A DNA stretch of 64,000 nucleotides, from the NCBI RefSeq assembly GCF_900096895.1, contig NZ_FMYO01000001.1:434001-498000 (forward strand), in the 5' to 3' direction. The notes under the pieces are model-generated. The model was not told the origin of the DNA and ran no database searches. It worked only from the letters and a program-made list of their open reading frames with translations. Of this stretch, positions 1 through 8,552 are shown in pieces. The stretch's first letter is position 1; each line of letters opens with the position of its first letter. The position numbers and the translations under genes are program-made. This stretch comes from Acinetobacter kookii. GTDB lineage: Bacteria > Pseudomonadota > Gammaproteobacteria > Pseudomonadales > Moraxellaceae.

Positions 1-1
1 G

Positions 2-58
2 TTGGAAGTACAGATTCGTAATCTAAAGTCTTGGCAGGAGAAATTAAGGCGAGCATGA
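2..58 (+). CDS. C-terminal end of a gene entering from the left (partial)
   Basis: This frame is open from the left edge and ends at a TGA at 56-58, giving 18 residues beginning LEVQIRNL and ending KLRRA. Its charged, helical composition is what one expects of a protein C-terminus. Another frame is open for only six codons before a TAA at 19-21, so this is the better candidate, but so short a tail cannot be assigned to a family. Nothing else is evident in the first 100 bases. Confidence 0.3.
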   Translation: MEVQIRNLKSWQEKLRRA

Positions 59-179
59 ATAACCTGTTCAAAAAACAATTAAACAGACTATAACAGTAGC
101 GTTGTGTTATTGCCAATGTGTGTTTTTACTGGGTCTTAGCGCTAAAATAACCGATTCTTCTGTCATGAGTCGGTTTTAC

Positions 180-812
180 ATGTCCGAACAAATTTTCCTT
201 CAGGGTCCTGCAGGTCAGCTGGAAGTTTTTGTTGATTATCCACAGGGTGAAGTGAAAGGATTCGCGCTTGTATGTCATCCTCACCCCTTACAAGGCGGAA
301 CGCCCCAGCATAAAGTTCCAGCGTTGCTTGCGCAGATGTTTCTTGAGCGTGGCTGTATGGTTTATCGCCCAAGTTTCCGTGGTTCTGGCCAGAGTACGGG
401 TGAACACGATAAAGGCCATGGCGAAACCGATGATATTCTAGAAATTATTCAACAGATTCGCTGCAAGCATATTAGCCTGCCTTTTTATGCTGGGGGCTTT
501 AGCTTTGGTGCCCATGTCATGGCAAAGTGTTTTCATGCCTTGCCCGATGAAATTAAACCCAAACAGTTGATTTTATGTGGACTACCTACTGCGACAGTTG
601 CAGGTGTGCGTCATTACGTCACCCCACAGATTAAAGGAGATATTCTGTTCCTGCATGGTGAAGCTGACGAAGTGACCTTGTTGTCCGACTTGATTGAATG
701 GGCCAAACCGCAGCGACATTTACTCACCATCTTGCCCGGCGCGAATCATTTTTTTACTGGATATTTAAAGCAATTACGGGTGGCTATCTCCCGTTTTCTT
801 GTAGATGAATAA
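180..812 (+). CDS. Alpha/beta-hydrolase fold protein (serine esterase/hydrolase-like)
   Basis: The 210-residue product has the pattern of a small cytoplasmic alpha/beta hydrolase. An HPHPLQGG oxyanion-region motif sits near residue 34 and the nucleophile elbow GFSFG places Ser at about 108. The acid follows in LHGEADEVT and the catalytic His lies in GANHFF near the C-terminus. The frame also runs upstream to a TTG at 102, but the extra 26 residues are Cys-rich and unlike the family, so the ATG at 180 is preferred. Relatives in this family are usually annotated only as alpha/beta hydrolases, and the substrate cannot be read from sequence. A hairpin terminator follows at 872-900, so the gene is probably the end of its transcript. 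Confidence 0.8.
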   Translation: MSEQIFLQGPAGQLEVFVDYPQGEVKGFALVCHPHPLQGGTPQHKVPALLAQMFLERGCMVYRPSFRGSGQSTGEHDKGHGETDDILEIIQQIRCKHISLPFYAGGFSFGAHVMAKCFHALPDEIKPKQLILCGLPTATVAGVRHYVTPQIKGDILFLHGEADEVTLLSDLIEWAKPQRHLLTILPGANHFFTGYLKQLRVAISRFLVDE

Positions 813-871
813 ACTCACAATAACAGCATAGAGCATCCATTTATATAGGGTTTCTGCATGGCTTCAAATAA

Positions 872-900
872 AAGAGGAGGCTTAGCCCTCCTCTTGGTTT
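872..900 (+). terminator. Intrinsic terminator after the hydrolase gene
   Basis: AAGAGGAGG (872-880) pairs with CCTCCTCTT (887-895) across a six-base loop. A short T-rich stretch follows, and the convergent minus-strand gene ends just beyond. Confidence 0.6.
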
Positions 901-923
901 ATCCATGTGGTCAAAATAAATAT

Positions 924-1313
924 TTAACCTTTCCATGTAAAGCCGCTAAAAGATTCATCTTCTTTTAAAGTGTTTTCTACTGCTTGGGCCAATTGATTCA
1001 ATAAACTCTGTTCCGTAATACGGTCTAGCCAATCCTGATCTTCAGCTGGGTAAGAAGTAATCTCACAGACCAGGTGCCCTTCTGCATCACGACTCTGGCA
1101 GGTGACCGATAATGGCAAGGATTGATTGTCTACACTTACCGCAACCTGATCACCACTTTGCGACAAGGTCTGAAAACCGTATTGACCCAGTTCTTTAGAC
1201 AATAAGTCCGCAACATATTCCTGAGTCACATGACAGTCATTCGGTTGCTGTGACACATGACTATGCTTTTCACAGTTTGCAGTAAATTGTAATTTTCTCA
1301 TCTGTGTATCCAA
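924..1313 (-). CDS. Conserved hypothetical protein, 129 residues
   Basis: The soluble, acidic product has no signal peptide, membrane segment or recognisable motif. The N-terminal third contains CEKHSH and a second Cys-His region. The rest resembles a small alternating alpha/beta fold with a Trp-containing tail (SGFTWKG). An alternative start is the internal Met at 1301 (MRKLQF), which would remove four residues. The gene lies downstream of the tyrA/aroA terminator on the same strand and therefore probably has its own promoter in 1314-1350. I do not recognise a function. Confidence 0.6.
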   Translation of the reverse strand: MDTQMRKLQFTANCEKHSHVSQQPNDCHVTQEYVADLLSKELGQYGFQTLSQSGDQVAVSVDNQSLPLSVTCQSRDAEGHLVCEITSYPAEDQDWLDRITEQSLLNQLAQAVENTLKEDESFSGFTWKG

Positions 1314-1350
1314 AGGCTTTCTTGTTGTATGGTTTTAGCATAAGCAATAA

Positions 1351-1382
1351 AAGCAAAACAGCCAAGCAAAAGCTTGGCTGTT
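1351..1382 (-). terminator. Terminator of the pheA-hisC-tyrA/aroA transcript
   Basis: AACAGCCAAGC (1357-1367) pairs perfectly with GCTTGGCTGTT (1372-1382) across an AAAA loop. Read on the minus strand it is followed by TTTTGCTTTT. It lies 28 bases beyond the tyrA/aroA stop. Confidence 0.8.
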
Positions 1383-1410
1383 ATTTAACAAATACACAAA
1401 ATTAGACTAA

Positions 1411-3657
1411 TTATTCACTGACCTGAATCGCCAGACCTGCCTGGTTAGCCAATTCAGTGAAAGTTGGGAAACTGGTTGCCACGGTTTCAGTACCGACAAT
1501 TTTAATTTCGCTGGAAGTACGCAAGCCCGCCATGGAAAAACTCATGGCGATACGGTGGTCATGATGTGATTCAATTTCACCGCCTGTGAAAATTGCAGAC
1601 CAGTCACCAGACTTACCCTTACCTTCAATGATGATGCCATCATCGGTTGGCGTGCAGTCAATGCCCATGGTTTTCAAGCCATCTGCCATCACCTGAATAC
1701 GGTCGGATTCTTTTACGCGAAGCTCGGCAGCACCGGTCAAAATGGTTTGACCCTCTGCACAGGCAGCAGCAATAAATAAGGCTGGGAATTCATCAATCGC
1801 CAATGGCACCTGATCTTCCGGCATGTGAATACCTTTTAAGGTGCGCGTGCCGCGAATACGAATGTCGGCAATCGGTTCACCGCCTGCAATACGTTCATTT
1901 TCAACCGTTAAATCTGCACCCATCTGTTTCAGGATTTCAATCACACCGGTACGCGTCGGGTTAATCCCTACCGCTTCCAAAGTGACATCGGAACCTTCAG
2001 TAATGGCAGCACCCACCATAAAGAATGCAGCAGATGAAATATCGGATGGAACCTGAATGTCAGTACCGACCAATTTGCCGCCACCTTGCAGTGAAATACG
2101 GTTGCCTTCAGTTTTCACCTCATAACCAAAGGCACGCAGCATACGTTCCGAGTGGTCACGGGTCGGTTCTGGTTCAGTGACTACAGTTTCACCTTCTGCC
2201 CAGAGTCCTGCCAGTAAAATACCTGATTTCACCTGAGCTGAAGCCATTGGCAAGTCGTAGTGAATTCCTTTAAGTGCCTGATTACCGGTAATAGATACCG
2301 GTGGCGTACCACGCTCACCTGTAGTCTGAATCTGCGCACCCATTTCACGAAGCGGTTTGGCAATACGCTCCATTGGACGCTTTGATAATGATGCATCACC
2401 GGTCATGACTGAATCAAACTTCTGGGCACAGAGCATACCGGAAAGCAGACGCATGGAAGTCCCCGAGTTGCCCATGTATAAGGCACTTGCAGGTGCTTTC
2501 AAGCCATGCATGCCTACGCCATGAATGGTCACTTCACCATTTTTAGGCCCTTCAATGCTCACGCCCATATCGCGAAAGGCTTGCAGCGTTGCCAAGGCAT
2601 CTTCACCTTCCAGGAAACCGGTGACATGGGTCGTGCCTTCAGCAATCGCACCAAACATGATGGAGCGGTGTGACACAGATTTGTCACCTGGCACGGTAAA
2701 TTTACCTTTAAATGTCTTATCACCCGGCAAAATGGTAAATTGTTGTGTCACTTTATCGTTCTCCATCAAAGGTTTTTTAGCGAGCATATGATTGAAGTGT
2801 TGTCGAGCAGCTTGAGCATGCCCAAGCAAGCCCATCAACGCTTGGGAATCTTCATTTTCGATCAGCTTTCGGATTTGCGCCAGTTGTTGTTCAAATCCAT
2901 CTACTGCATTTAAGATAGCTTTTTTATTGGCAAAAAAGATATCATGCCACATTTGCGGATCGCTGGCGGCAATGCGCGAAAAATCGCGGAAGCCTCCTGC
3001 GGCATAACGGAAAATATCCAGATTATCTTCCCGGTTGGCCAGTTGCTCAACCAGGTTAAAAGCCATCAAATGCGGAAGATGGCTGGTATGCGCCAGCACT
3101 TCATCGTGCTTGTCCACATCCATGCAAATCACTTCTGCCCTGGCAGCTTGCCACAGTTGAACCAGTTTATCCACAGCCCAGTCGGCACTGCTTGGCAACG
3201 GTGTCAAAATGACTTTGTGATTGGCAAACAAATCGACCTTACCCGCATGCACGCCAGTATGTTCGGCGCCTGCAATCGGATGACCCGGAACAAAACCTGC
3301 CGGCAGGTTTTCACCATATACGGCTTTGGCTGCATCCACCACATTGCCTTTGGTACTGCCCACATCGGTAATGATGGTGTTGTCTGACAGATAAGGCTTG
3401 ATGGTTTCTAACACCTTTTGTGTCGCCCGCACAGGCAAAGCCAAAACCACCAGATCTGCACCTTGCACTGCGTCTACAGGATTGCTATAGCCCTCTTGAA
3501 TCAGACCAAGCGCCTTTGCATCTTCCAGCGTTTTTTGTGAACGTGTAGAGGCAACAATCTGTTTTGCCAGTTTTTCAGCAATGATGACACGCGCCAGACT
3601 TGAGCCAATCAGCCCAAGTCCAATAAAGGCAACTTTTTCAAACAGTGGCTGAGACAT
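1411..3657 (-). CDS. tyrA-aroA: Fused prephenate dehydrogenase / 5-enolpyruvylshikimate-3-phosphate synthase
   Basis: This 748-residue bifunctional cytoplasmic enzyme joins two steps of aromatic amino acid synthesis. Residues 1 to about 300 are a TyrA domain with a Rossmann loop (GLGLIGSS) and HPIAGAEHTG, converting prephenate to the tyrosine precursor. From about residue 310 comes an AroA domain with PGDKSVSHR and KESDRIQ, which joins shikimate-3-phosphate and phosphoenolpyruvate. The AroA half carries all four signature strings of class II EPSP synthases (GDKS, SAQVK, RDHSE, NPTR). Such fusions are known in Acinetobacter and some Pseudomonas. The gene starts four bases after the hisC stop, so the two are co-transcribed and probably translationally coupled. 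Confidence 0.93.
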   Translation of the reverse strand: MSQPLFEKVAFIGLGLIGSSLARVIIAEKLAKQIVASTRSQKTLEDAKALGLIQEGYSNPVDAVQGADLVVLALPVRATQKVLETIKPYLSDNTIITDVGSTKGNVVDAAKAVYGENLPAGFVPGHPIAGAEHTGVHAGKVDLFANHKVILTPLPSSADWAVDKLVQLWQAARAEVICMDVDKHDEVLAHTSHLPHLMAFNLVEQLANREDNLDIFRYAAGGFRDFSRIAASDPQMWHDIFFANKKAILNAVDGFEQQLAQIRKLIENEDSQALMGLLGHAQAARQHFNHMLAKKPLMENDKVTQQFTILPGDKTFKGKFTVPGDKSVSHRSIMFGAIAEGTTHVTGFLEGEDALATLQAFRDMGVSIEGPKNGEVTIHGVGMHGLKAPASALYMGNSGTSMRLLSGMLCAQKFDSVMTGDASLSKRPMERIAKPLREMGAQIQTTGERGTPPVSITGNQALKGIHYDLPMASAQVKSGILLAGLWAEGETVVTEPEPTRDHSERMLRAFGYEVKTEGNRISLQGGGKLVGTDIQVPSDISSAAFFMVGAAITEGSDVTLEAVGINPTRTGVIEILKQMGADLTVENERIAGGEPIADIRIRGTRTLKGIHMPEDQVPLAIDEFPALFIAAACAEGQTILTGAAELRVKESDRIQVMADGLKTMGIDCTPTDDGIIIEGKGKSGDWSAIFTGGEIESHHDHRIAMSFSMAGLRTSSEIKIVGTETVATSFPTFTELANQAGLAIQVSE

Positions 3658-3660
3658 GGC

Positions 3661-4767
3661 TTAAGCTTTTTCCTCTACCGCATCAGGCGCTAAATCGAGT
3701 ACTTTCGCCAGTGCTGTCAGGAACTTCGCATTTTCCGCTTCCGTACCAATCGACACACGCAGATGATTTGCAATACCCACAGGACGTACAATCACACCTT
3801 CTTTTAACAAGGCATTGAAGGTTTGCACAGGATCAGCCTGTACATCGACCAAAATAAAGTTGGCACGTGAAGGTACATAGTTTAAGCCCAGTGCCTCAAA
3901 GCCCTGTTCCAGCTGCTTCATGCCTGCTTTATTGACAATACGCGATTGCTCGATAAAGTCTTCGTCTTTCAGTGCGGCAACCGCAGCCACCATGGCAAGA
4001 TGGTTAACGTTAAACGGCTGGCGAATACGGTTCAGGTAATCTGTCACTTCAACCGATGCCAAGGCAAAACCAACACGCAGTGCAGCCAGACCATAACATT
4101 TAGACAAGGTACGGCTGACAATAATGTTTGGATATTGTTCCAGGAATTTCAGGCTGTTGAAGTTTTCCGGGAAATATTCCACATACGCTTCGTCCAGAAC
4201 GACAATCACATTTGCCGGCACTTTTTGCATGAAGGCTTCAAATTCAGCCTCTTCGAACCAGGTTCCGGTCGGGTTATTTGGATTGGCAATAAAGACTAAT
4301 TTGGTATTGTCTTTAATTGCTGCTGCCATGGCATCCAGATCATGAGCAAAACCTTTGGCCGGCACTTCAATCGCTTCTGCATTAATGGCTTGAGTTACCA
4401 AAGCATACACGGCAAAAGCATGCTGGCTATAAATCACCGAGTCTTTCTCTGAAACGAATGTGCGGGCAAACATTTCTAGCAAGTCGTTTGAACCATTACC
4501 CAAAGTAATACGGTCAGCGGTCACACCGAATTGTGCCTGAATCTGGTCTTTTAAAATAAAGCCGCCACCATCCGGATAGCGGCCAATTTCTGCCAGTTCA
4601 GCTGCCACAGCCTGTTTGACTTTGTCAGAACAACCCAACGGGTTTTCATTCGAAGCTAATTTGACAATATCAGTAATCCCTAACTCACGCTCAAGTTCAC
4701 TAATAGGTTTACCTGGTTGATAAGGCTTTAACTTTGAGATGCCTTCATTGGCAGGGACAAACGACAT
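3661..4767 (-). CDS. hisC: Histidinol-phosphate / aromatic aminotransferase (HisC family)
   Basis: The product is a 368-residue fold-type I PLP-dependent aminotransferase. The substrate-binding NPNNPTG motif is clear, and the PLP lysine lies in SRTLSKCYGLAALRVGF. The family transfers the amino group from glutamate to imidazole-acetol phosphate. Members placed inside aromatic clusters, as here between pheA and tyrA/aroA, often act on phenylpyruvate, hydroxyphenylpyruvate or arogenate-pathway substrates. That second role is an inference from position, because a separate histidine-operon hisC would lie outside this window. The gene begins 75 bases after pheA and ends three bases before tyrA/aroA. 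Confidence 0.88.
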   Translation of the reverse strand: MSFVPANEGISKLKPYQPGKPISELERELGITDIVKLASNENPLGCSDKVKQAVAAELAEIGRYPDGGGFILKDQIQAQFGVTADRITLGNGSNDLLEMFARTFVSEKDSVIYSQHAFAVYALVTQAINAEAIEVPAKGFAHDLDAMAAAIKDNTKLVFIANPNNPTGTWFEEAEFEAFMQKVPANVIVVLDEAYVEYFPENFNSLKFLEQYPNIIVSRTLSKCYGLAALRVGFALASVEVTDYLNRIRQPFNVNHLAMVAAVAALKDEDFIEQSRIVNKAGMKQLEQGFEALGLNYVPSRANFILVDVQADPVQTFNALLKEGVIVRPVGIANHLRVSIGTEAENAKFLTALAKVLDLAPDAVEEKA

Positions 4768-4842
4768 GTTACTCTTCCGCTATTTCAAGTGATAAAAGAG
4801 ATCAGCCTAAAATTAAAAAATCAGGCCGATCACCAGAGTGAT

Positions 4843-5952
4843 TTATAAAACTGCAATCGGATAAGAACCCAATACACGAATTTCTTTGACCAAAGGACGA
4901 ATTTCCTCAATGGCCGCTTTGACATTTTCTTGCTCGATATGGCCTTCAAGGTCAATAAAGAATACATAGGCCCATTTTTCAGGCAATGCAGGACGGGTTT
5001 CAATACTGGTGAGACTAATGTTGTGTTTGGCAAATGGCGCCAGGATTTCCAGCAAGGCACCAGCACGGTCATGTGCAGAAATCAGCAATGAAGTTTTGTC
5101 ATTGCCACTTGGCGGCACTTTTTCACGGCCAATTACCAAGAAACGGGTGGTATTTTCCGGATTGTCTTCAATATTGCTGTGCAGGATTTCCAGCTCATAA
5201 AGATTGGCAGCCACTTCTGATGCAATCGCGGCGGAATGCCATTCATTGCGAATACGGCGTGCCGCTTCAGCATTTGAACTTAAGGCAACACGTTCAACGC
5301 CCGGATAATGGGCATCTAACCATTTTCGGCATTGCGCCAAGGTTTGCTGATGGGCATAAATCTGTTTAATGCTGTCTTTACGGGTATTGGATGACACCAG
5401 GAACTGGTGATGAATGCGCAATTCCACTTCACCAATCACATTTAGGTGGGAAGATTTAAAACAGTCTAAAGTATGGTTCACCACACCTTCAGATGAATTT
5501 TCGACCGGCACCAGACCATAATGTGCACCACCCGCTTCTACTTCACGGAATACTTCATCAATGGTAGGAAGTGGGTGAACAATGGCATCCTGACCAAAAT
5601 GTTTCAATACTGCTGAATGGGTATAGGTACCGACTGGCCCCAGGAAAGCAATGCTTTGTGGCGCTTCCAATGCCAGACATGCAGACATGATTTCACGGAA
5701 CAAACGTGCCATGGTCACATCAGATAAGGGTCCTTCATTACGCTGCATAACATTGCGCAAAACTTGTGCTTCACGTTCAGGACGGTAAAACAATGGATTC
5801 TCTTCAGCTGCAAACTTTGCTTTTGCTACCGCTTCGGCCAATCTGGCACGTCGGTTAATAAGCTGTTGAATCTGTTGATCTACAGAATCAATATCCTCAC
5901 GGATTTGAGCAAGGTCAAGAGAAGTCGTCGTGTTTTGATCGTCGTTGATCAT
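4843..5952 (-). CDS. pheA: P-protein: chorismate mutase / prephenate dehydratase
   Basis: This bifunctional enzyme of 369 residues leads to phenylpyruvate. The N-terminal AroQ chorismate mutase helix bundle covers about residues 10-95 (RRARLAEAVAKAK, YRPEREAQVL). The prephenate dehydratase domain follows with LGPVGTYTHSA and the VPVENSSEG signature. A C-terminal ACT domain (DRAGALLEIL, TSIETRP) is the usual site of phenylalanine feedback inhibition. The frame extends 19 codons upstream, but the Met at 5952 is preceded by GAAGGG at a normal distance and fits the family length. It is the first gene of the minus-strand cluster pheA-hisC-tyrA/aroA. Confidence 0.93.
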   Translation of the reverse strand: MINDDQNTTTSLDLAQIREDIDSVDQQIQQLINRRARLAEAVAKAKFAAEENPLFYRPEREAQVLRNVMQRNEGPLSDVTMARLFREIMSACLALEAPQSIAFLGPVGTYTHSAVLKHFGQDAIVHPLPTIDEVFREVEAGGAHYGLVPVENSSEGVVNHTLDCFKSSHLNVIGEVELRIHHQFLVSSNTRKDSIKQIYAHQQTLAQCRKWLDAHYPGVERVALSSNAEAARRIRNEWHSAAIASEVAANLYELEILHSNIEDNPENTTRFLVIGREKVPPSGNDKTSLLISAHDRAGALLEILAPFAKHNISLTSIETRPALPEKWAYVFFIDLEGHIEQENVKAAIEEIRPLVKEIRVLGSYPIAVL

Positions 5953-5985
5953 TGTTATGTTGCCCTTCAAAAACGTTATGCAAAC

Positions 5986-5994
5986 AGTATAACA
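5986..5994 (-). promoter_or_regulatory. Probable extended -10 promoter for pheA
   Basis: On the minus strand TGT directly precedes TATACT, an extended -10 element. It would start transcription near 5979, giving a short leader of about 27 bases with the GAAGGG ribosome site. No good -35 hexamer at the right spacing was seen, which is usual for extended -10 promoters. The leader is too short for a phenylalanine-rich attenuator peptide. Confidence 0.5.
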
Positions 5995-6009
5995 ATAGTT
6001 AGCTTTCAA

Positions 6010-6644
6010 ATGTTACGCAATAAGACTTTGATTGATTCAGTCTTAAAAACATACAGTTGATTTAATCAGCAATTTTATTCCTCATGTTTTACCCTGAGTA
6101 TTTAAAATTGATGAGCTTTTGCCAGTTCGCTAAAAATGACAGCACAGCTGTACATTTATAATTCAGCAAACTGGCTAGCGATTTTATGTCATTTCATTGA
6201 ATAAATTTATCGGTATTTGCAAATAAGCTCATCGTTAAAAACGCTTAATACTGAGCAGCTTTGATGAAAGCGGTTCCGGCCCATAAACCTGAAATGCCGA
6301 AAATGACTTTGTGTAGTATTCCAGATAAATATATTCAAGCGCCCATCAAAACATTTATAGCTCCCAACCAAGCCGCCCAGTCTTGCCTTGTATCACAGGA
6401 GAAAATGCCATGAAGTCTAGCTGACCGCATACTCGCCATCTGAAAAATGCTGTCTGCCAGCTTTTGACACATACAGAAACAAAAGTTTTTTACTTAATTT
6501 TTTAACCCTTACAAATAGTTAAAAATAGCGCCAAAGCTTTATCCATAGGGACTTTCGCATATTCAAGAGTTATTTACCAAACTCCATCACAATAGCTTAA
6601 TGATTAATTTATAGTCTGTTAACAAAGCAATTCGGAGAACAACA
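6010..6644. other. Gene-poor 0.6-kb interval with a long imperfect inverted repeat and a possible eroded frame
   Basis: No long open frame is convincing. Bases 6093-6255 contain nested inverted arms. GATGAGCTT (6110-6118) pairs with AAGCTCATC (6225-6233). GCCAGTTCGCTAAA (6121-6134) pairs with TTCAGCAAACTGGC (6162-6175) at 12 of 14 positions. On the minus strand 6245-6470 there is a hydrophobic, protein-like frame broken by one in-frame TGA (DWAAWLGAINVLMGA, stop, then VIFGISGLWAGTAFIKAA), which may be a dead small membrane-protein gene. The right part, 6540-6640, must hold the promoter of the PfpI-family gene, which has GGAG upstream of its ATG. Confidence 0.4.
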
Positions 6645-7163
6645 ATGTCCAAAAGAATCGCCGTTTTAGTGACCCATGATTTTGAAGATGCTGAATATTC
6701 AGAACCCGTGCAAGCCTTTCGCGCTGCACGCCATAGTGTTTTAAATATCGAAACCAAAGCAGGCAATATTGTCTATAGCCATAAACGGAAATCGGCCATC
6801 ACCATTGACCAAAGTATAGATGATGTCACAGTGCATGATTTTGATGCCTTGCTCATTCCTGGAGGATATTCTCCCGACCGGCTCCGTGGCGATGACCGTT
6901 TCGTGAATTTTGTGCGTAATTTTGCTCATGCAGAAAAACCCATTTTGAGCATTTGTCATGGTCCGCAGCTCCTGATTACGGCCAAAGTCGTAAAAGGCCG
7001 CTTGATGACCACCATTAAAACGGTTGCCAAGGATCTGATTAATGCCGGCGCGGTCTATTATGATGTGGGTGTGGTCAATGATAACAATCTGTATATCTCA
7101 TCACGCTCACCCGATGATTTGCCTGCGTTTATAGAAGAAAGTCTCATGGTTTTAAATCAATAA
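6645..7163 (+). CDS. PfpI/DJ-1 family protein (glutamine amidotransferase-like class I)
   Basis: The 172-residue protein has the DJ-1/PfpI fold. The nucleophile elbow is SICHGPQLL with Cys104 followed by His105, and an acidic residue near position 14-17 (HDFEDAE) matches the conserved glutamate that activates the cysteine. Relatives such as E. coli YhbO are stress-induced and have been proposed to act as deglycases or glyoxalases, while archaeal PfpI is described as a protease. Which activity applies here cannot be told from sequence. It stands alone, with a hairpin terminator downstream. Confidence 0.82.
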   Translation: MSKRIAVLVTHDFEDAEYSEPVQAFRAARHSVLNIETKAGNIVYSHKRKSAITIDQSIDDVTVHDFDALLIPGGYSPDRLRGDDRFVNFVRNFAHAEKPILSICHGPQLLITAKVVKGRLMTTIKTVAKDLINAGAVYYDVGVVNDNNLYISSRSPDDLPAFIEESLMVLNQ

Positions 7164-7165
7164 AA

Positions 7166-7212
7166 AAGCACCCCGCAAAGTTAGACCCAGGGTCCAGCCT
7201 TTAGGGTGCCGT
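7166..7212 (+). terminator. Probable terminator after the PfpI-family gene
   Basis: GCACCC and GGGTGC form the base of a stem, extended by the interrupted pair CAAAG/CTTT, with T-rich sequence after it. It lies immediately downstream of the stop. Confidence 0.5.
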
Positions 7213-7257
7213 TCTATTTATTCCGCTCTGTTTTTATTGTAGCGTCTTAATCATGAA

Positions 7258-8400
7258 TTAACGCCCCAATAAACTACGCGCTACAATCTCTTTCATAATT
7301 TCATTGGTTCCACCGTAAATTCGCTGAATACGGGCATCTACAAAGAACCGTGAAATTGGATATTCCGTCATATAACCATAGCCACCAAACAGCTGTAACA
7401 GCTTATCCGCTATTTTCATCTGCATGTCGGTGGCAAAACTTTTTAAAGCAGCGGCAGTTTCAACATCCAGTTTACCCTGCATATATAATTCAACGTTCTG
7501 GTTATAAAAAGCAGCCGTCGCCTGTTCCTCTATTTTTGCCTGCGCCAGAACAAAACGGGTATTCTGGAACTGGCTGATATGCTGACCAAAAGCCTGACGC
7601 TCTTTGACATAAGCAATGGTGACATCAATTGAACCGCGAATGGCGCCAATCGCCGTTGCAGCAATGGCAGTACGTTCCCGTGGCAATTCCTGCATTAAAT
7701 AGGCAAAACCCTGTCCTGCCTGTCCCAGCAGCTGCTCTTTAGGCACCTGGATGTTATCAAAGAACAGTTCGGAAGTATCTTGTGAATGCAAACCAATTTT
7801 GTTGAGGTTGGTGCCTTTTTTAAATCCTTCCAGATGTGTATCCAAAAGCAGTAAAGACACGCCTTTTGCCCGTGCTTGCGGATCAGTTTTAGCTGCCAGC
7901 ACCACCAGGTCAGCATGTTGACCATTGGAGATAAAGGTTTTGGAACCATTGAGCAGATAGTGATCTCCCTGCAAGATGGCATTGGTACGCATTGCCTGCA
8001 AGTCGGAACCGGCACCTGGCTCCGTCATGCCAATCGCCCCCACCACTTCACCTGTCACCATTTTCGGCAACCAGTACCGCTTTTGTTCTTCTGTCCCTAT
8101 ATGCAAAATATAAGGTGCCGCAATTTCAGAGTGGCATGAAATCCCTGTCGATATGGCACTAAATCCGGCACGTGCCGATTCTTCCACTAACATTAATGAA
8201 TAATGGGTTGGCACCCCATAACCGCCATATTCTTCAGGTACATCCACACACAAGAAGCCATTTTCGCCCAGTAAATTCCAGATTTCACGCGGCATAATGC
8301 CTTGCTGTTCCCACTGTTCATAATGCGGTGCAATATGCTCATTCAAAAAGCGTCTGAAGTTGTCACGGAATAATTCTAAATCAGCATCATAAGCCAACAT
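7258..8400 (-). CDS. Acyl-CoA dehydrogenase
   Basis: The 380-residue flavoenzyme belongs to the acyl-CoA dehydrogenase family, which introduces the alpha-beta double bond of acyl-CoA thioesters and passes electrons to ETF. GMTEPGAGSDL is the family signature near residue 125, and RQAFGQHISQFQNTRF and YGGTNEIMKEI are present near the C-terminus. The C-terminal motif has Gly where short- and medium-chain enzymes have the catalytic Glu (YEGT). An acidic residue in LPRERTAIA matches the base position of long-chain and isovaleryl-CoA dehydrogenases. That points to a longer or branched-chain substrate, which is inference. It is probably monocistronic and no other beta-oxidation gene is adjacent. 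Confidence 0.88.
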   Translation of the reverse strand: MLAYDADLELFRDNFRRFLNEHIAPHYEQWEQQGIMPREIWNLLGENGFLCVDVPEEYGGYGVPTHYSLMLVEESARAGFSAISTGISCHSEIAAPYILHIGTEEQKRYWLPKMVTGEVVGAIGMTEPGAGSDLQAMRTNAILQGDHYLLNGSKTFISNGQHADLVVLAAKTDPQARAKGVSLLLLDTHLEGFKKGTNLNKIGLHSQDTSELFFDNIQVPKEQLLGQAGQGFAYLMQELPRERTAIAATAIGAIRGSIDVTIAYVKERQAFGQHISQFQNTRFVLAQAKIEEQATAAFYNQNVELYMQGKLDVETAAALKSFATDMQMKIADKLLQLFGGYGYMTEYPISRFFVDARIQRIYGGTNEIMKEIVARSLLGR

Positions 8401-8511
8401 ATAGCGTCCTTGTCTTTCGTCATTGTTATTTGTTCTAGGCCCCCATCCTATTCATTTTATTGGATGCTGTCATGCGTTATGACAGTCTTCTTTTATGACT
8501 CCAAGGTCAAT

Positions 8512-8535
8512 AAAAAAGGAAGCCGAAGCTTCCTT
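8512..8535 (-). terminator. Terminator of dctA
   Basis: AAGGAAGC (8516-8523) and GCTTCCTT (8528-8535) pair across a CGAA loop. On the minus strand the stem is followed by TTTTTT, 20-40 bases after the dctA stop. Confidence 0.8.
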
Positions 8536-8552
8536 TTTAGCATCAAAACCGA

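Noticed and set aside
102..179. TTG-initiated N-terminal extension of the alpha/beta hydrolase
   Set aside because: The extra 26 residues are Cys-rich, unlike the family, and lie before a well-placed ATG at 180.
4797..4835. Hairpin between pheA and hisC as a terminator
   Set aside because: GATCGGCCT/AGGCTGATC pairs with a mismatch and has a long A/T loop but no T tract after it. At most it is a weak processing or attenuation structure.
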